A stretch of DNA of 64,000 nt from Odontocerum albicorne (lineage: Eukaryota > Arthropoda > Insecta > Trichoptera > Odontoceridae): assembly GCA_949825065.1 (NCBI GenBank), contig OX463859.1, positions 23,391,847-23,455,846 on the forward strand. Reading direction: 5' to 3'. This document shows positions 44,338 to 55,371 of the stretch, piece by piece; within the stretch, counting starts at the first letter, position 1, and each line of letters opens with the position of its first letter. A model generated the notes under the pieces. It was not told where the DNA came from and did not search any database. It saw only the letters and a list, made by a program, of their open reading frames with translations. The translations under genes and the position numbers were made by a program.

Positions 44338-45125
44338 ATATTATTGTTGTAAAATTATTGCTTGTAATATTGTTTTATTGTTTGTAATATTGTTGTATTG
44401 CTTAGAATATTGTTTTATTGCTTGTTAAATTGTTGTATTGCTTGGAATATTGTTGTATTACTTAGAATATTGCATTGCTTGGAATGTTGATGTATTGTTT
44501 GTAATATTGTTGTATTGCTTGTAATATTGTTGTATTGCTAGTAATATTGTTGTTTAGCGGATTGGTTCTTATGGGAAGAGATGATGATGGTTTGTTGATA
44601 AATAATAAAACACATTAGATCGCAATGCGGAAAGAGAGTCTGTCGTATTTTATTAGTAACGTAGGTATTTATATCTTTTTAGAATGCGCGCGAGAATGCG
44701 CTCGCGATATGCCTGCGTCTCGTTTCTGTAAATGCAAAAACGATTAATTGTTGTATGTAGGTAACAATCTATTTACGGAACCGGCGAGACAGCGTGGTGC
44801 GTTCTCTCTCTAGTATGGAGTGCGGTCCGCTCGGCTACGGGATGACTGGCCGGCGGGTGACCTTCGGACTTGTTTACTTAGATTTATCGAGGAATCCGAA
44901 GGTCATTTCATCGGTCATTGACCGTACGTATGAACGCCCACAGTATCCGAGTGTGCGACCGCCACAGTTGTATTGCTTGGAATATTGTTGTTTTGCTTGT
45001 AATATTGTTGTATTGCTTGGTATATTGTTGTATTGCTTGTAATATTGTTGTATTGCTTGTAATATTGTTGTGTTGCTTGTAATATTGTTGTATTGCTTGA
45101 AATAATATTGTGTTGCTTATAATAT
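44338..45125 (+). repeat. 20-bp minisatellite, interrupted by a solo LTR
   Basis: The unit is TTGTATTGCTTGTAATATTG, with about 10 copies before 44554 and about 8 after 44966. The interruption is the solo LTR copy 2. The array lies just past the last exon of the receptor gene at 50 kb. Confidence 0.92.
44554..44966 (-). mobile_element. Solo LTR, copy 2
   Basis: 413 bp, nearly the same as 6036-6444 and with the same TTAG and CCACA ends. The flanking 5-bp duplication is GTTGT (44549-44553 and 44967-44971), although the minisatellite host makes that match less telling alone. No internal sequence remains. Confidence 0.75.
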
Positions 45126-45206
45126 TTAAGGTGTTTGTTAAATAAATCTTTTGTTGTTGAGTACAAATATTTATTTAATCATTATTTCACACAAATACAA
45201 TATTAT

Positions 45207-48200
45207 TTAAGTTATCACTGAATCCGTACTGTTCAAAAAAGTAGTTTCTTTTATCAGATAGAACATACGAGTCAAAGAAAACTGAATGACGATGATCAGA
45301 TAGGTAACAATTGCAGCTGTCATCTGAAATTATATCAAATATACTTTTATTAATTCTTAATATAGGATCCACTGAATTAATTTCACATACCAATTGCTTA
45401 GAAGCAGTGCGAATAAATTCCATTGTGATCAATGTGATGGTGGGTGATGGGCATCTTTAATTTATTTGATTAATTATTTAAAAATTAGTCCCCATCTAGC
45501 GCGATCTACTTCCAGTGTAGATCGCGCTAGATGGGGACTAATTTTGTTCCCCATAATAGCGTGGGTGCTGGTGGGATCAAACAGAAATCTGCACAATATT
45601 CCGTTTTTTTCTAATTTTCTTTAGTCAAAAACAGTGTATTTTTCAAGATTTTAAGGTGTTTATATTTTTATTACAAGTCATATTATTGCGTAATGTTTTG
45701 TGAATGTATGTTATCATATGATCTTTATTTTTGGTTAATGTTTGGTTTTCTTGTATAAAATTTAATAAGATCGATATTTTTATTATTTTAAAATGTCAAG
45801 TAGCAACAAAACCAGTGTTATCAAAATGCATGATTATATATGAACACTACGCTCCACCTAAAGACGAATGTGTTACCATCACATCTTGGAAAACCTACAA
45901 GGGTTTCTCGGTAGTTTGTCTTCCTTGGTATGTTTTCTGTTGTTTCTTTACCAAATATATTGTTCTAAGAATATGCAAATGCGGGTAAGTTTCTAATCTA
46001 ATGACTGCAGCCACAACCTTCATATCCTTACAGTTAACTTGTTTATTTTTTGTTGTTTTTAATCTGTTAATATTAGGTTTGAATCCTATTTTAAATATTT
46101 GATTTGTTCATACTCACAGTAAACAAAATAGTGTTGTCCAAGTTGAACATCCTTAGAACTGAGACTCCAGGTTTGCGGTGCCAAGTGTAGACCAGAAATC
46201 GTTGTAGCTAGAAAGAACTGAATCACATTAGGAGAATGAAGCAAATATAAGACTATAAGCTATTGTGAGACTTAAGACTAAAATAATGAATGGAGGATAT
46301 GAAAGACTTCTTAAGTAAGACTACACAACTATTCAATTTGAAAATAAAATGATGACATTCGTGTTAAAAGATTTGAAGCAACAAGTAATGAATTTATTAT
46401 ATATTTACAATTTTAGTGTCTTTTTAGCGAGTATCTTCTGTACACAGGGACAACATACAAAATCTACACCCTCTTGCACAAAGAGTATGTTAAGTATGTT
46501 TGGAAATAAGGTAGAAGGCCAACTGCCAAGGTAAAGTCTGAAGATGTAATAGGTAACCAAAAAAATTGTGCAGTTTTCAATCACCATCATCAACTCCGCC
46601 TCCGTACCTAGATGAATGCCCTTTATCAAACGACGGAACTGGTCCCAAGCCGGGATAAAGGAGGAGGGACTCCTTTCCTTATTTATTTCCCCTCCCTATA
46701 ATGTTACCTGTACTTATTCATTTCATTTTTGCCCCATCCTTATCCATAATGGTACTCAACATGCCGGTGTGCTTTGATCATCCCACCTTGGTGTGCCATC
46801 AGATCCAGTACAGAGGTGTGGCCAGTGAGTTTGCTGGTGTGCACTGACTCACTCACTTAAAATAATCTCCATGGCACAGCTTTGCTTTCCAACTGAATGA
46901 GCGAACCTTAAATGCAAAAACCTCACAGCGATGATACTGTCAGCGGTGGTGGCAGTCCTGGCAGGCTGGAAGCTCTTAGTCAGCGTCTTTCAGTAGAGTT
47001 CGGTGCAACAACTTGTATCTTGTTGTAACTTACAGAACCCAAGTTTTTATGCATGTATATCATTTAGCACAGATATGCATCAGTCAGTCAGTATGCTTCA
47101 ACTTAGTATGTACTTTTTAACTGTGATTTTAAACCCTTTTAAAATATCAGTTAATTCTAGTGTAATCTGAGCGTACTTGCTTTATAAATTTAAACTTGGT
47201 TCAAAAGCTGCGGAAGCATGCCTTAAGATATGTATGGTATTTGGAGAAGATGTAGAAAATGTACCACACAAAAAAGGTTTAAAAAAAATCTTTTGGTGAT
47301 GAATCATTTGAACAATCTTGCATTATTGATAAAATAAGTACTAGTTTCATTGTTACAAATACTTGTATCAAGTACTTTTACTGTAGTTTTCATGTGTTTT
47401 TTTTTTCTGTTATTTCCACAAAAGCAAAAATAAAAGACTTTGTTCAGAATTTTGTATGAAAAAGTCTGACTCCAGAATGTAGCTAAATTAAGGAAAAGCA
47501 TGAAAGAAAGTTACTTTTCGTCCTAGACTCTGCCCCCTTGAGTTCAGTGTCCAGGTTTAGATATTCTGAAAGGGATCCACTTTATGTTCAAGCTGTGTCT
47601 TGCGATTTAAATGCATATTTTTTAGTTTATTTGAAATTTGCCTCTTCGTGTCCAAAATTAGAATCGATTTCTCGTCATCCTGAACAATTCCATGCTCTGA
47701 TCTTATTCCAGTAACTGATGTTCGAAGCCAAGAAAATAATTCCCCAAACATTCCCTTCTTTTCACTTTATCCTCCATTTTAACTTGAAATGGGTGGTATT
47801 TTGTGCCACAGATGAAGTAACTGAGATTGACAATGCTTGATGATGTTGAGAAATAGTTGAGTGTCCATATCATGTAGCTGCTTATTTATGTTTCAAGTTT
47901 TAGCTGTTTTAATACATATTCACATACATTTTCAAACGGTTATTTGTATATTATATTTAATGGTTAGATTCAGTCTGAAAAAAATTCTTTATAATTTTGT
48001 ACTTGCTGACACTACACTTCTTCAATTATCTTGGAACAAATAACTCATGAATATATATTTTATTGTATATATAATATTATTAAGGAATGAGACCATTTCA
48101 TCATAGCCCCTGCCTAGTGAAGTGGTTATATATCCACAAAATGGAGGCTTTTTTTTATTGTTATACTGTCTTACCTGTACTGTCTGTCTTAATGTTGGAA

Positions 48201-50017
48201 AATTTGTTACCTGTACTGTCTTGATGTTGGAAAATTTGTTACCTGTACTGTCTTAATGTTGGAAAATTTGTTACCTGTACTGTCTTGATGTTGGAAAATT
48301 TGTTACCTGTACTGTCTTAATGTTGGAAAATTTGTTACCTGTACTGTCTTAATGTTGGAAAATTTGTTACCTGTACTGTCTTGATGTTGGAAAATTTGTT
48401 ACCTGTACTGTCTTGATGTTGGAAAATTTGTTACCTGTACTGTCTTGATGTTGGAAAATTTGTTACCTGTACTGTCTTGATGTTGGAAAATTTGTTACCT
48501 GTACTGTCTTGATGTTGGAAAAAATATGGAAGAATAGAACTAGAACTATTCCCATCACCATGAAAATGCGTCTAGTTAAGTCACTCGTCTTTGCAATATT
48601 CATGTATAGTACGGAGACCTGAACTTTGAAAGGAAGCAAGAGATGTAGAATAGAGGCATTTGAAATGTGGCACTGAAGAAGGATGTTACGAATTTCATGG
48701 ACAGTAAGAGTCAGAGGCTATCGTGGGAGTCACTTTGCTCAGTCATGAGCTACACGACAGGTTAATAATGATGATTCTTATACTCTATGGTTCCATTTTC
48801 TTTAAAACATTGTAAATGTTTTTCGCAGATAGTAAAAAATATGAAAAATGAGATACAAACCTCGTCACATATATCTTCAGATTCCTCTTGCATTAAAAGT
48901 TTACAAATCAATGTCTTCGTTTTTTCATTCTGAAAAAAAAATTACAATCAAAGAAGTTTCTAAAATACAACATATTACGAAACAAAAAGACAAAATGGTA
49001 TATTACCGCTTGTTTATATCTTTCACACTTAAAGACTCCATAAAGCATGAAGAAGATTTTACTCAAAGTTTGACGCACACCGATATACAACAGTATATAC
49101 AGGATTTCTGAGTTCTCTCCTTGTATTATTGAATTAACAACATTAAGAATATAAAAAATACTCATTGTTATAAATACAAAAGAAGTCAGAACAATATTTA
49201 AAATCTTCACTGTGTAAGCTTCGTAAGCCCTATGCGGCAGGTCACAACACATGTCGTAAGCTTTCCAAATCCATTTTATTCTTTTGATCATCGCTTTTTT
49301 CCTGACTTCACTGTTCATATCCTGAAGTTGTCCTTTTAAATATCCAGGAATTCCTTTGTAACATTTCTTGTGTGTAATTTTTTCAATGGATTCGTATAAT
49401 TTAATTAATTCATTATTAAGATCATCCACATTTCCCGTTACTAAATAAAGATTAAATGCTAAGGAGATTAATTCATGGTTAGTTAAATAATCTGAAAAAC
49501 ACAGAGCTATGATCTTTCCTGGAGATGGCTTTATATTTATGGAAGAAAATAAAATTATATTTTCTAATAAAAAGCATAGATAAAGGGTAGGCGTTAACAT
49601 GAGCGTCATAGCAGATTTTCTAAATAATTTGGAATAGTTTCTTTTCACTCCCAGAGCTGTTATCATAATATCTGTTTCCAAATAGATTTTATACACTTTG
49701 GCATATCTTTTTATGTCAATCAACGCTTCACATCCCATAACAGATATATCTATTATTCCCAAAATGATTCGAAATTTATCTATGATCCTTATAAAAGTTG
49801 AATTTCCGAAATATGAAGTAAGGAAATCTTCGTAAATGCAGACTTTTAAAGCGCAAACTATGTAAATAAGCATAAGTAAATTAGAATAAATAAAAAATGG
49901 AATTGAAAATGAAACGTTTTCAAAGTCTGATGAGAAATTAAATGGACTTATTCCGGTCATTTTCATTCCCATATGAGTATATTTAAAATATTCTGCAAAA
50001 GAGTTAATTTTTAACAT
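45207..50017 (-). CDS. Gustatory receptor, four exons, complete
   Basis: Exons are 50017-49007 (337 codons, MLKINSFAEY to YKQA, donor GTAATA), 48929-48861 (NEKTKTLICKLLMQEESEDI and three more codons, donor GTTTGT), 46207-46118 (LQRFLVYTWHRKPGVSVLRM to ILFT, donor GTGAGT) and 45323-45207 (MTAAIVTYLIIVIQFSLTRM then 18 residues and TAA). All joins are phase 0 and give 428 aa. The protein is a predicted 7-transmembrane taste receptor with inverted topology as in insect GRs; IWKAYDMCCD precedes TM6 and TYLIIVIQF lies in TM7, an exact family signature. It has the shortest first intron (77 bp). Its partner at 55-63 kb is a recent duplicate. Intron 2 holds a minisatellite and LINE and SINE fragments. 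Ligand unknown. Confidence 0.93.
45482..45546. repeat. Perfect hairpin, 29-bp arms, 7-base loop
   Basis: The arm is AAAATTAGTCCCCATCTAGC then GCGATCTAC; the loop is TTCCAGT. The arms match perfectly. It is in intron 3 of the receptor gene, 160 bp from the last exon. Confidence 0.95.
46745..46830 (+). repeat. SINE family A tail fragment
   Basis: CATGCCGGTGTGCTTTGATC and GTGTGCCATCAGATCCAGTA match the tail of the SINE at 41411-41680. No head. Confidence 0.55.
46850..48160. other. Intron 2 of receptor gene, no other gene recognised
   Basis: AT-rich intronic sequence with chance open frames. Nothing supported. Confidence 0.4.
48170..48520 (+). repeat. 32-bp tandem repeat, about 11 copies
   Basis: The unit is TTGTTACCTGTACTGTCTTG then ATGTTGGAAAAT, with T/A alternation at one position (CTTGATG or CTTAATG). 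It begins at the 5' edge of a LINE fragment. Confidence 0.93.
48525..48720 (+). pseudogene. LINE fragment (RT C-terminal region)
   Basis: The plus strand reads IWKNRTRTIPITMKMRLVKS, LVFAIFMYSTET, then KGSKRCRIEAFEMWH and RRMLRISWTVRV. KxRLVKxLVFPIFLYGxETWT and RIDAFEMWCWRRMLRI are typical of insect LINE proteins of the RTE/Jockey type. It is frame-broken and short. Confidence 0.75.
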
Positions 50018-50279
50018 TTTTAATGTTTCCTTAAATATTTTTACAGCACAAAGATAGACAAATATTTGTTACTGGCTTGTGTAAGCTTTTTTCTGAATAT
50101 CTCAAAAGTGCTCATTAGTTTAAAGGAAAGTTCTTAGTTATTAATAAAAATAAGTGATTTCGTTCATTGCTTATTTTTTATCCAATTAGTATAATTAAAC
50201 TGGGTCATACAATGTTATTAAGAGTGCTTGGTAAAATTATTGGAAAATCAATTGTAAAAAAAATAAATTACTAAAGTTA

Positions 50280-50500
50280 ACTGGTTTTAATAGCATTTTT
50301 ATTTGATTAACATTAAATTATATCAACCCTTAAGCTAGATTCTCAGTTGACTACGGTTATATTGATCTCCATAACTATCACTTAACCAAAACATAAAAAA
50401 AACATCAAAAAGTTATAAAAAAGCTGTTGTCCAATTGGCACGATACAACCAGCTCAAGGCCAAATCAAATATAGCTCAGGAAAAGCTCGCGATGTGGTCG
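50280..50500 (-). promoter_or_regulatory. Conserved 5' flank of duplicated receptor gene
   Basis: TTTTTATTTGATTAAC, ATATCAACCCTTAAG and an AACCAGCTCAAGG-like block recur in the same order upstream of the duplicate (63610-63840). Shared descent from the duplication explains this; a regulatory role is only possible. Confidence 0.35.
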
Positions 50501-50744
50501 TAATCAACTGGAAATCCATCCAATTTATTCATAAGATTATGATTTTATCTCAAGAAATAATATTTTAGGGTTCCAATATTATTTTATCATACTTCAAGGA
50601 TTTGAAAGTCAAAACATTACGAATATATACGCTCTACAAAGCCGAAGTTAGCCGATTATGGCCGACAGTCTCTTTCTTAAAGTAAGTGTGTATTACTTAC
50701 CACCGGGTACTGTACTTGTTATTATTAGGAGAAATCGTTATACA

Positions 50745-50995
50745 CATACACACACATATATGGCATTACGCCGTCTCCCTGTTGGGGTAGGCAGAGAAGA
50801 GAGAACACCAGATTTTCCTATCATGACTCACATCTTTCGCCTCTTCTACATCCATACACCTACGATTTCTCTGACTTTTTACTTTTCCTTCTTTCAAAAC
50901 ATCATACACTTGATCCAATCATACTTTCCTTGGTCTTCTACCACATCTCCCACTCACGCCAATAAAATGTCTTTCAAAACGTATTTTCTTTGTTT
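50745..50995 (-). repeat. RTE-like LINE 3' end fragment
   Basis: It contains CCGTCTCCCTGTTGGGGTAG, GAGAGAACACCAGATTTTCC and TACATCCATACACC, the fourth copy of the block at 19585, 25985 and 34545. It lies upstream of the receptor gene at 50 kb. Confidence 0.65.
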
Positions 50996-50999
50996 GTGA

Positions 51000-53270
51000 T
51001 ACATATTTTGTTATTTTTACAAACATATCCTAGTCCACAAATTCTCTGTTATTCTTGAAAACAAATTATTTCAATAAAATTTCCCCGTGATTTTGACAAA
51101 AAAAAGCAATTTTACTTAAATTGAGGCATATATGACAAGATTTTGAAGTTCTTTACACAAAATAGCAAATTTAAAACAATAAACTGATTTTCATAAATAT
51201 TGCTATTATTGACAAATTCACCAGTCTAATTTTTTGACAAAAATTAACCATTTGGTAAAAATACAAGTATTTTATAACATTTGAATATAGCTTTTGACAG
51301 ACAAATTCAGTTCAATTCGATTCTAGCACAGTTTAGATCCATCCATGCTGTTATGGGTTACAAAATATGTCCTCATCCAACACACTAGATGATCAAAATA
51401 TTTTTTATGAGTACGATGTCATATAGTGACGAAACAGAAACTGCTCAAAGGGACTCCTTCTCCATTAGTGACACACCTGAGTGTGAAAATAATAGTAGTG
51501 ACGGCGAACTGAAGGTCCGACATCACTGAGGAAGGATAATGACTCGCAGCGCAATAAATAAACTTGTAAAGCGACTTATGGTCTGTAGTTCAAACAATCT
51601 AGCATGTTATCAGAACTTATACAGAATATTTCAAATGCTGCAAAACTATCCTTTGACGCCACTAGATCGGAGTAACCAATCGACCTGCAGATGAACCTAT
51701 GTAAGACTGAGGGGAGAACCCTTTAGATATTATTATCTTTATTATCACTATACCAGAAAATGTGATCTACGAATTGATCCAGATAGCCACAAAAATTACG
51801 ACAAGACGAAGGGACAAGATTGAAGTTAAAGAGTTTGCCATTAAAGCTCCCATGGCCAGGTAGAAATTAGGTAGTCCAATAGCTTAGGTACACCCATGTG
51901 GATCCAAGGTGCACCCTGGTGCAAGTAACATAATTTAATATCTCTCTTCCCACGGATGATGACATTGTCAACTGGGCCTCTAAGCAGGCTTTAAGAATCG
52001 CATAAGGGGTCATTCTTGGCAAAGGGTGAAGATGGACGTGACCTATACATGCGAGTGGACACTTATCGATAAGAACAATTGCAAGGTGATGCTGGACCTC
52101 CAGATCCAACAGTGCGAGCCCCGTTTTGACTGAGAGTGCTTCCGCCGAGCATGTCTTATAAGCCTAGGCAATAGCCAACAGCGTCCACTGTTGACCGCTA
52201 ATGAGCTTTCTTTTGGTAACTAAGAGCCAACTTCTGTGGTCATATTTTAGTTTTAACATACATATTCTAGTTTTGAGCAATACAACAAACATTTTTGACA
52301 CTAAATATAGCCACTGTTCAAATAAATGTAATTATCTAACATTTCATCGTAAAAATGTAATTATCTAACATTTCATTGTAAAAATGTAATTATCTAACAT
52401 TTCATTGTAAAAATGTAATTATCTAACATTTCATTGTAAAAATGTAATTATCTAATATTTCATCGTAAAAAAATCATTCCATTTGCAAAATTCCTCACAA
52501 TTTTTCTTTGTTTTTGATTTCAATTTTGAACTTTTCTCCAAAAAGTAAACAATGTCCACCAAAAGAAAAGGCATTATTGACAATCGACAATAAAATATAA
52601 TTTTCTAAAATTTCTAAAATGTAATTTTCTAAAATTCAACCTTGGCCAAAACGTAACATTTTGTCACAAAAAGTATTTTGTTCACATTTCCTTATCTTTG
52701 ACATTTGTTTGCTAATTTTTAGCAAAAAGTTACACATTTTCAACATATTATGCTGCTATTTTAGAACAAATCATGATAAAAATGCAATTTCGTGTAACTT
52801 CAGTATAAATTTTCACAAAAATGTACCCTTTTGTCAATTTATAATAATTTGTGACAAAGTATTGTGGTTGACAGTGAATTGCTACTTTGACCAATAAAGT
52901 ATGCATAATCGACCATAAATACTGCTATCATTGACAAAATCACAATGAAAGAGTAATTTTATAATATTTATTTGACAAGCAAATGTATTTGTAAAGTAAA
53001 ATAATTATTTCATTTCAGCAAATTTAATGTTAACACCATCATAGTATAAATAGGCCAAAACCCATACGACGGCTGTCGCCAAAGAAAGAATACGAGAATC
53101 GACTTTTGAATACAAGAGAGCGAGAGAGGAATACTTGGATTCTCTCCGAAAGTAATTCGAAATTTGAATCTCGGTGGGTCCGTGATAAATGAAAAGATGG
53201 AAACTATACTGAACGAATTTTAAATACCTAGCTAACAATTTTTGAACCGGTATAAAAGGGGACGATGTAT
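51000..53270. other. AT-rich region with decayed repeats around an unidentified segment
   Basis: 51060-51300 and 52500-52980 are both rich in spaced TGACAAA words; for example TTGCTATTATTGACAAATTC near 51205 resembles CTGCTATCATTGACAAAATC near 52925. Between them, 51400-52200 has a different, less AT-rich composition with broken plus-strand frames (NVIYELIQIATKITTRRRDK) that recall a gag-like or transposon protein, but I cannot assign it. Confidence 0.4.
52318..52475 (+). repeat. About 29-bp tandem repeat, 5 copies
   Basis: The unit is AAAATGTAATTATCTAACAT then TTCATTGT. Part of the AT-rich region described above. Confidence 0.92.
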
Positions 53271-53276
53271 AAATGA

Positions 53277-53374
53277 TCTATATCTATATAAACAAATTCT
53301 ACATTTATGAATACATATTTTCATAAACGTAGAATTTGTTTTACTTCCGTGAATATTTCACGGATTACAACTAG
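53277..53374 (+). mobile_element. Possible 98-bp mini-Helitron
   Basis: It begins near TCTATATAAACAAATTC after A, contains a hairpin (ACAAATTCTACATTTATGAA and its near-complement), then a short stem CCGTGAA-TA-TTCACGG 7 bases before CTAG, followed by T. The stem plus CTAG-T is the Helitron 3' end pattern. It ends three bases before the next Helitron begins. Confidence 0.4.
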
Positions 53375-53984
53375 TAATCTATATAAATAAAAATGTAAAT
53401 GTTCGTTAATTGAAAACCTCTAATCTCCGAAAGTTCTTCACCGATTGCTTTGAAATTTTGACAAAAGGTTGCATTCGTATACAAGTATGTTTATATATAT
53501 TTTTTTATATACAGTTGCATATAAAATAGACGAAATAATGGGAGCGCCCTATGCAGCAACACACGGAAACTAAACATTGACAGTTATATCACATAGCATT
53601 TTCGACGTTTCGGATTCTTTCATTACGTTTTTTAACTGTTTTACTTATTTTTCAATGCAATTGGCGGTGGATTTGTGATGTGTCGATTGATTTTCATTTG
53701 AATTCAAATTATATCGTGAAATGCATTGGAATTGATCACGCAATACTAAACATTGCTTATTTACAAGTTATGTCGTGTAAGCGAACGAGCGAAACGGCGA
53801 TCGCGTTCTGCAGCTTCAGAACTGCTTCGTTCTCAACACAATGAACGCGACAGGCTGAGAGTGGCTGGAAGACGTCAGTAGGAATATCAAAAGTATCTTT
53901 TTTATATAGAATTTAATTTTATCTCTACGTTTATATTTCAAAATCTATCAAATCGTATGTAGAAATGGATATTTTTTTTAATTA

Positions 53985-54300
53985 CTTCCAATTATCTATT
54001 TGTCTTCCCTTAAGAATTAATTATAAAAGTTACAATTATTTCTCTCTTCCCTTAACATTTAATTAGTTACGATTATCTCTCTGTCTTCCCTTAACATTAA
54101 ATTAGTTACAATTAACTCTTTGTCTTACCTTAACATTTAATTAGTTACAATTATCTCTCTGTCTTTCCTTAACATTTAATTAATTCAAATAATCTCTCTC
54201 TTTTCTTAACATTTAATTAGTTCCAATTATCTCTGTATTTCCTTAACAATACTCCTATTTGACAAATATTTCCTTAACAATACTCCTATTTGAAAAATAT
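53985..54300 (+). repeat. About 40-bp tandem repeat inside the Helitron
   Basis: The unit is CTTAACATTTAATTAGTTAC then AATTATCTCTCTGTCTTCC, about 6 diverged copies. Confidence 0.85.
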
Positions 54301-54307
54301 TTGACAA

Positions 54308-54589
54308 ATGCGTGTCCAGCTGCAAAACGATCGATCAGCAGAGATATTCTCACATCAATTGCTGGAAATTGGGAACGGAAAGGTGCCGGTTGATATGACC
54401 TCAGGACGAATTTCATTGCCTCATAACTTTTGCAATTTAGTGACGTCAAAAGAAGAATCGGTTGAAAAAGTATTTCCCAATATTCAAATCAATTATAAGA
54501 ATCACAATTGGCTGAGTAAACGAGCTATTCTTGCCGCCAAGAACAAAGACGTCTACGAACTTAACAATATTATTCAGTTCCTTTTTTAA
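54308..54589 (+). pseudogene. Helitron helicase (PIF1-like) fragment
   Basis: 93 codons: MRVQLQNDRSAEIFSHQLLE, VPVDMTSGRISLPHNFCNLV and RAILAAKNKDVYELNNIIQ. This is the PIF1-type helicase region of Helitron RepHel proteins. The rest of the helicase and the Rep domain are missing, so it is not functional. Confidence 0.88.
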
Positions 54590-54669
54590 TATTTCGCAAT
54601 TTTATATGTTTTTGTTATAACTTTCTTTCTTCTTTTTCAATGCAATCGATCTGCTTTAGTTTATCAAAA

Positions 54670-54817
54670 TGCCGAGGAAGCAGCAGAGCGACGTGCAGGC
54701 AGACTTGAGGATGTATGGTTGCGAGCACGGCGATTGCGTTCTGAAGCTTCAGATCTGCTTCGTTCTCAACAGAATGAACGCGACAGGCTGAGACTAGCTG
54801 AAAGATGTCAAAAATAG
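54670..54817 (+). pseudogene. Helitron N-terminal arginine-rich coiled segment
   Basis: The plus strand reads EERRAGRLEDVWLRARRLRS-like sequence then RSQQNERDRLRLAERCQK and stop. The same run occurs at 53770-53880. This arginine/glutamate-rich repeat region is common at the start of Helitron ORFs. The segment lies after the helicase piece, so the order is scrambled relative to a complete element. Confidence 0.7.
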
Positions 54818-54921
54818 TGCACACCCACAAGCATTGTGAAATTAAACTATTAGAAACGTGTGCTTTCTCTTTTCCATTTAACCAGACTGAGCCACAGCAA
54901 CGCATGGCCGGGTACAGCTAG

Positions 54922-55371
54922 TAATTAATATATTAAACAATATTCTATTTAATCGAAATTATGAAAGATTTAAATTACGAACTCCACACAGCAGAACACG
55001 ATGGCGAAATTTAAAATTTGAAAATATTATTAAACAGTCGAGTGCCGATTATATGGAGCTCAATTATCCGTGAGTTGAATTAATCATGGTCCTCTGTAGT
55101 ACAAATTTCTTTTAGAAATCCCGAAAAATTATTTTTCATTCAAAGTTTCATTTTAAGGCCTCATATGTCCTTGATCCTGTGCTTGGACCACCACCTTTTG
55201 TACCTATCTAGTTTCAGCATTGTGTTTAAATATCTGTCTCCCGTAAACGAACTTAGTTAAGGCAAATACAGCTAACATCAAAAATATTTCAGGTATATGT
55301 AAAAAAAAACATATTTTAGAATACATTTATTTATTAAATAAATATTTCACACTTATCATAAACACTTTTAA
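54922..55371. other. No gene recognised
   Basis: AT-rich sequence between the Helitron and the last exon of the right-hand receptor gene. Confidence 0.4.

Larger units (their letters stand above)
53378..54921 (+). mobile_element. Helitron, non-autonomous, internally deleted
   Basis: The 5' end TCTATATAAATAAAAATG follows A at 53377, then ACCTCTAATCTCCGAAAG, a typical animal Helitron start. The 3' end reads GCAACGCATGGCCGGGTACA then GCTAG, before T at 54922. These are A|T insertion ends with no target duplication. It retains fragments of the Rep/helicase ORF and an internal minisatellite (53985-54300). It is too short to encode the full RepHel protein. Confidence 0.92.

Noticed and set aside
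45187..45432. 81-codon minus-strand frame
   Set aside because: It overlaps the receptor's last exon in another frame; the exon frame has the TYLIIVIQF signature and a duplicate at 55.4 kb.
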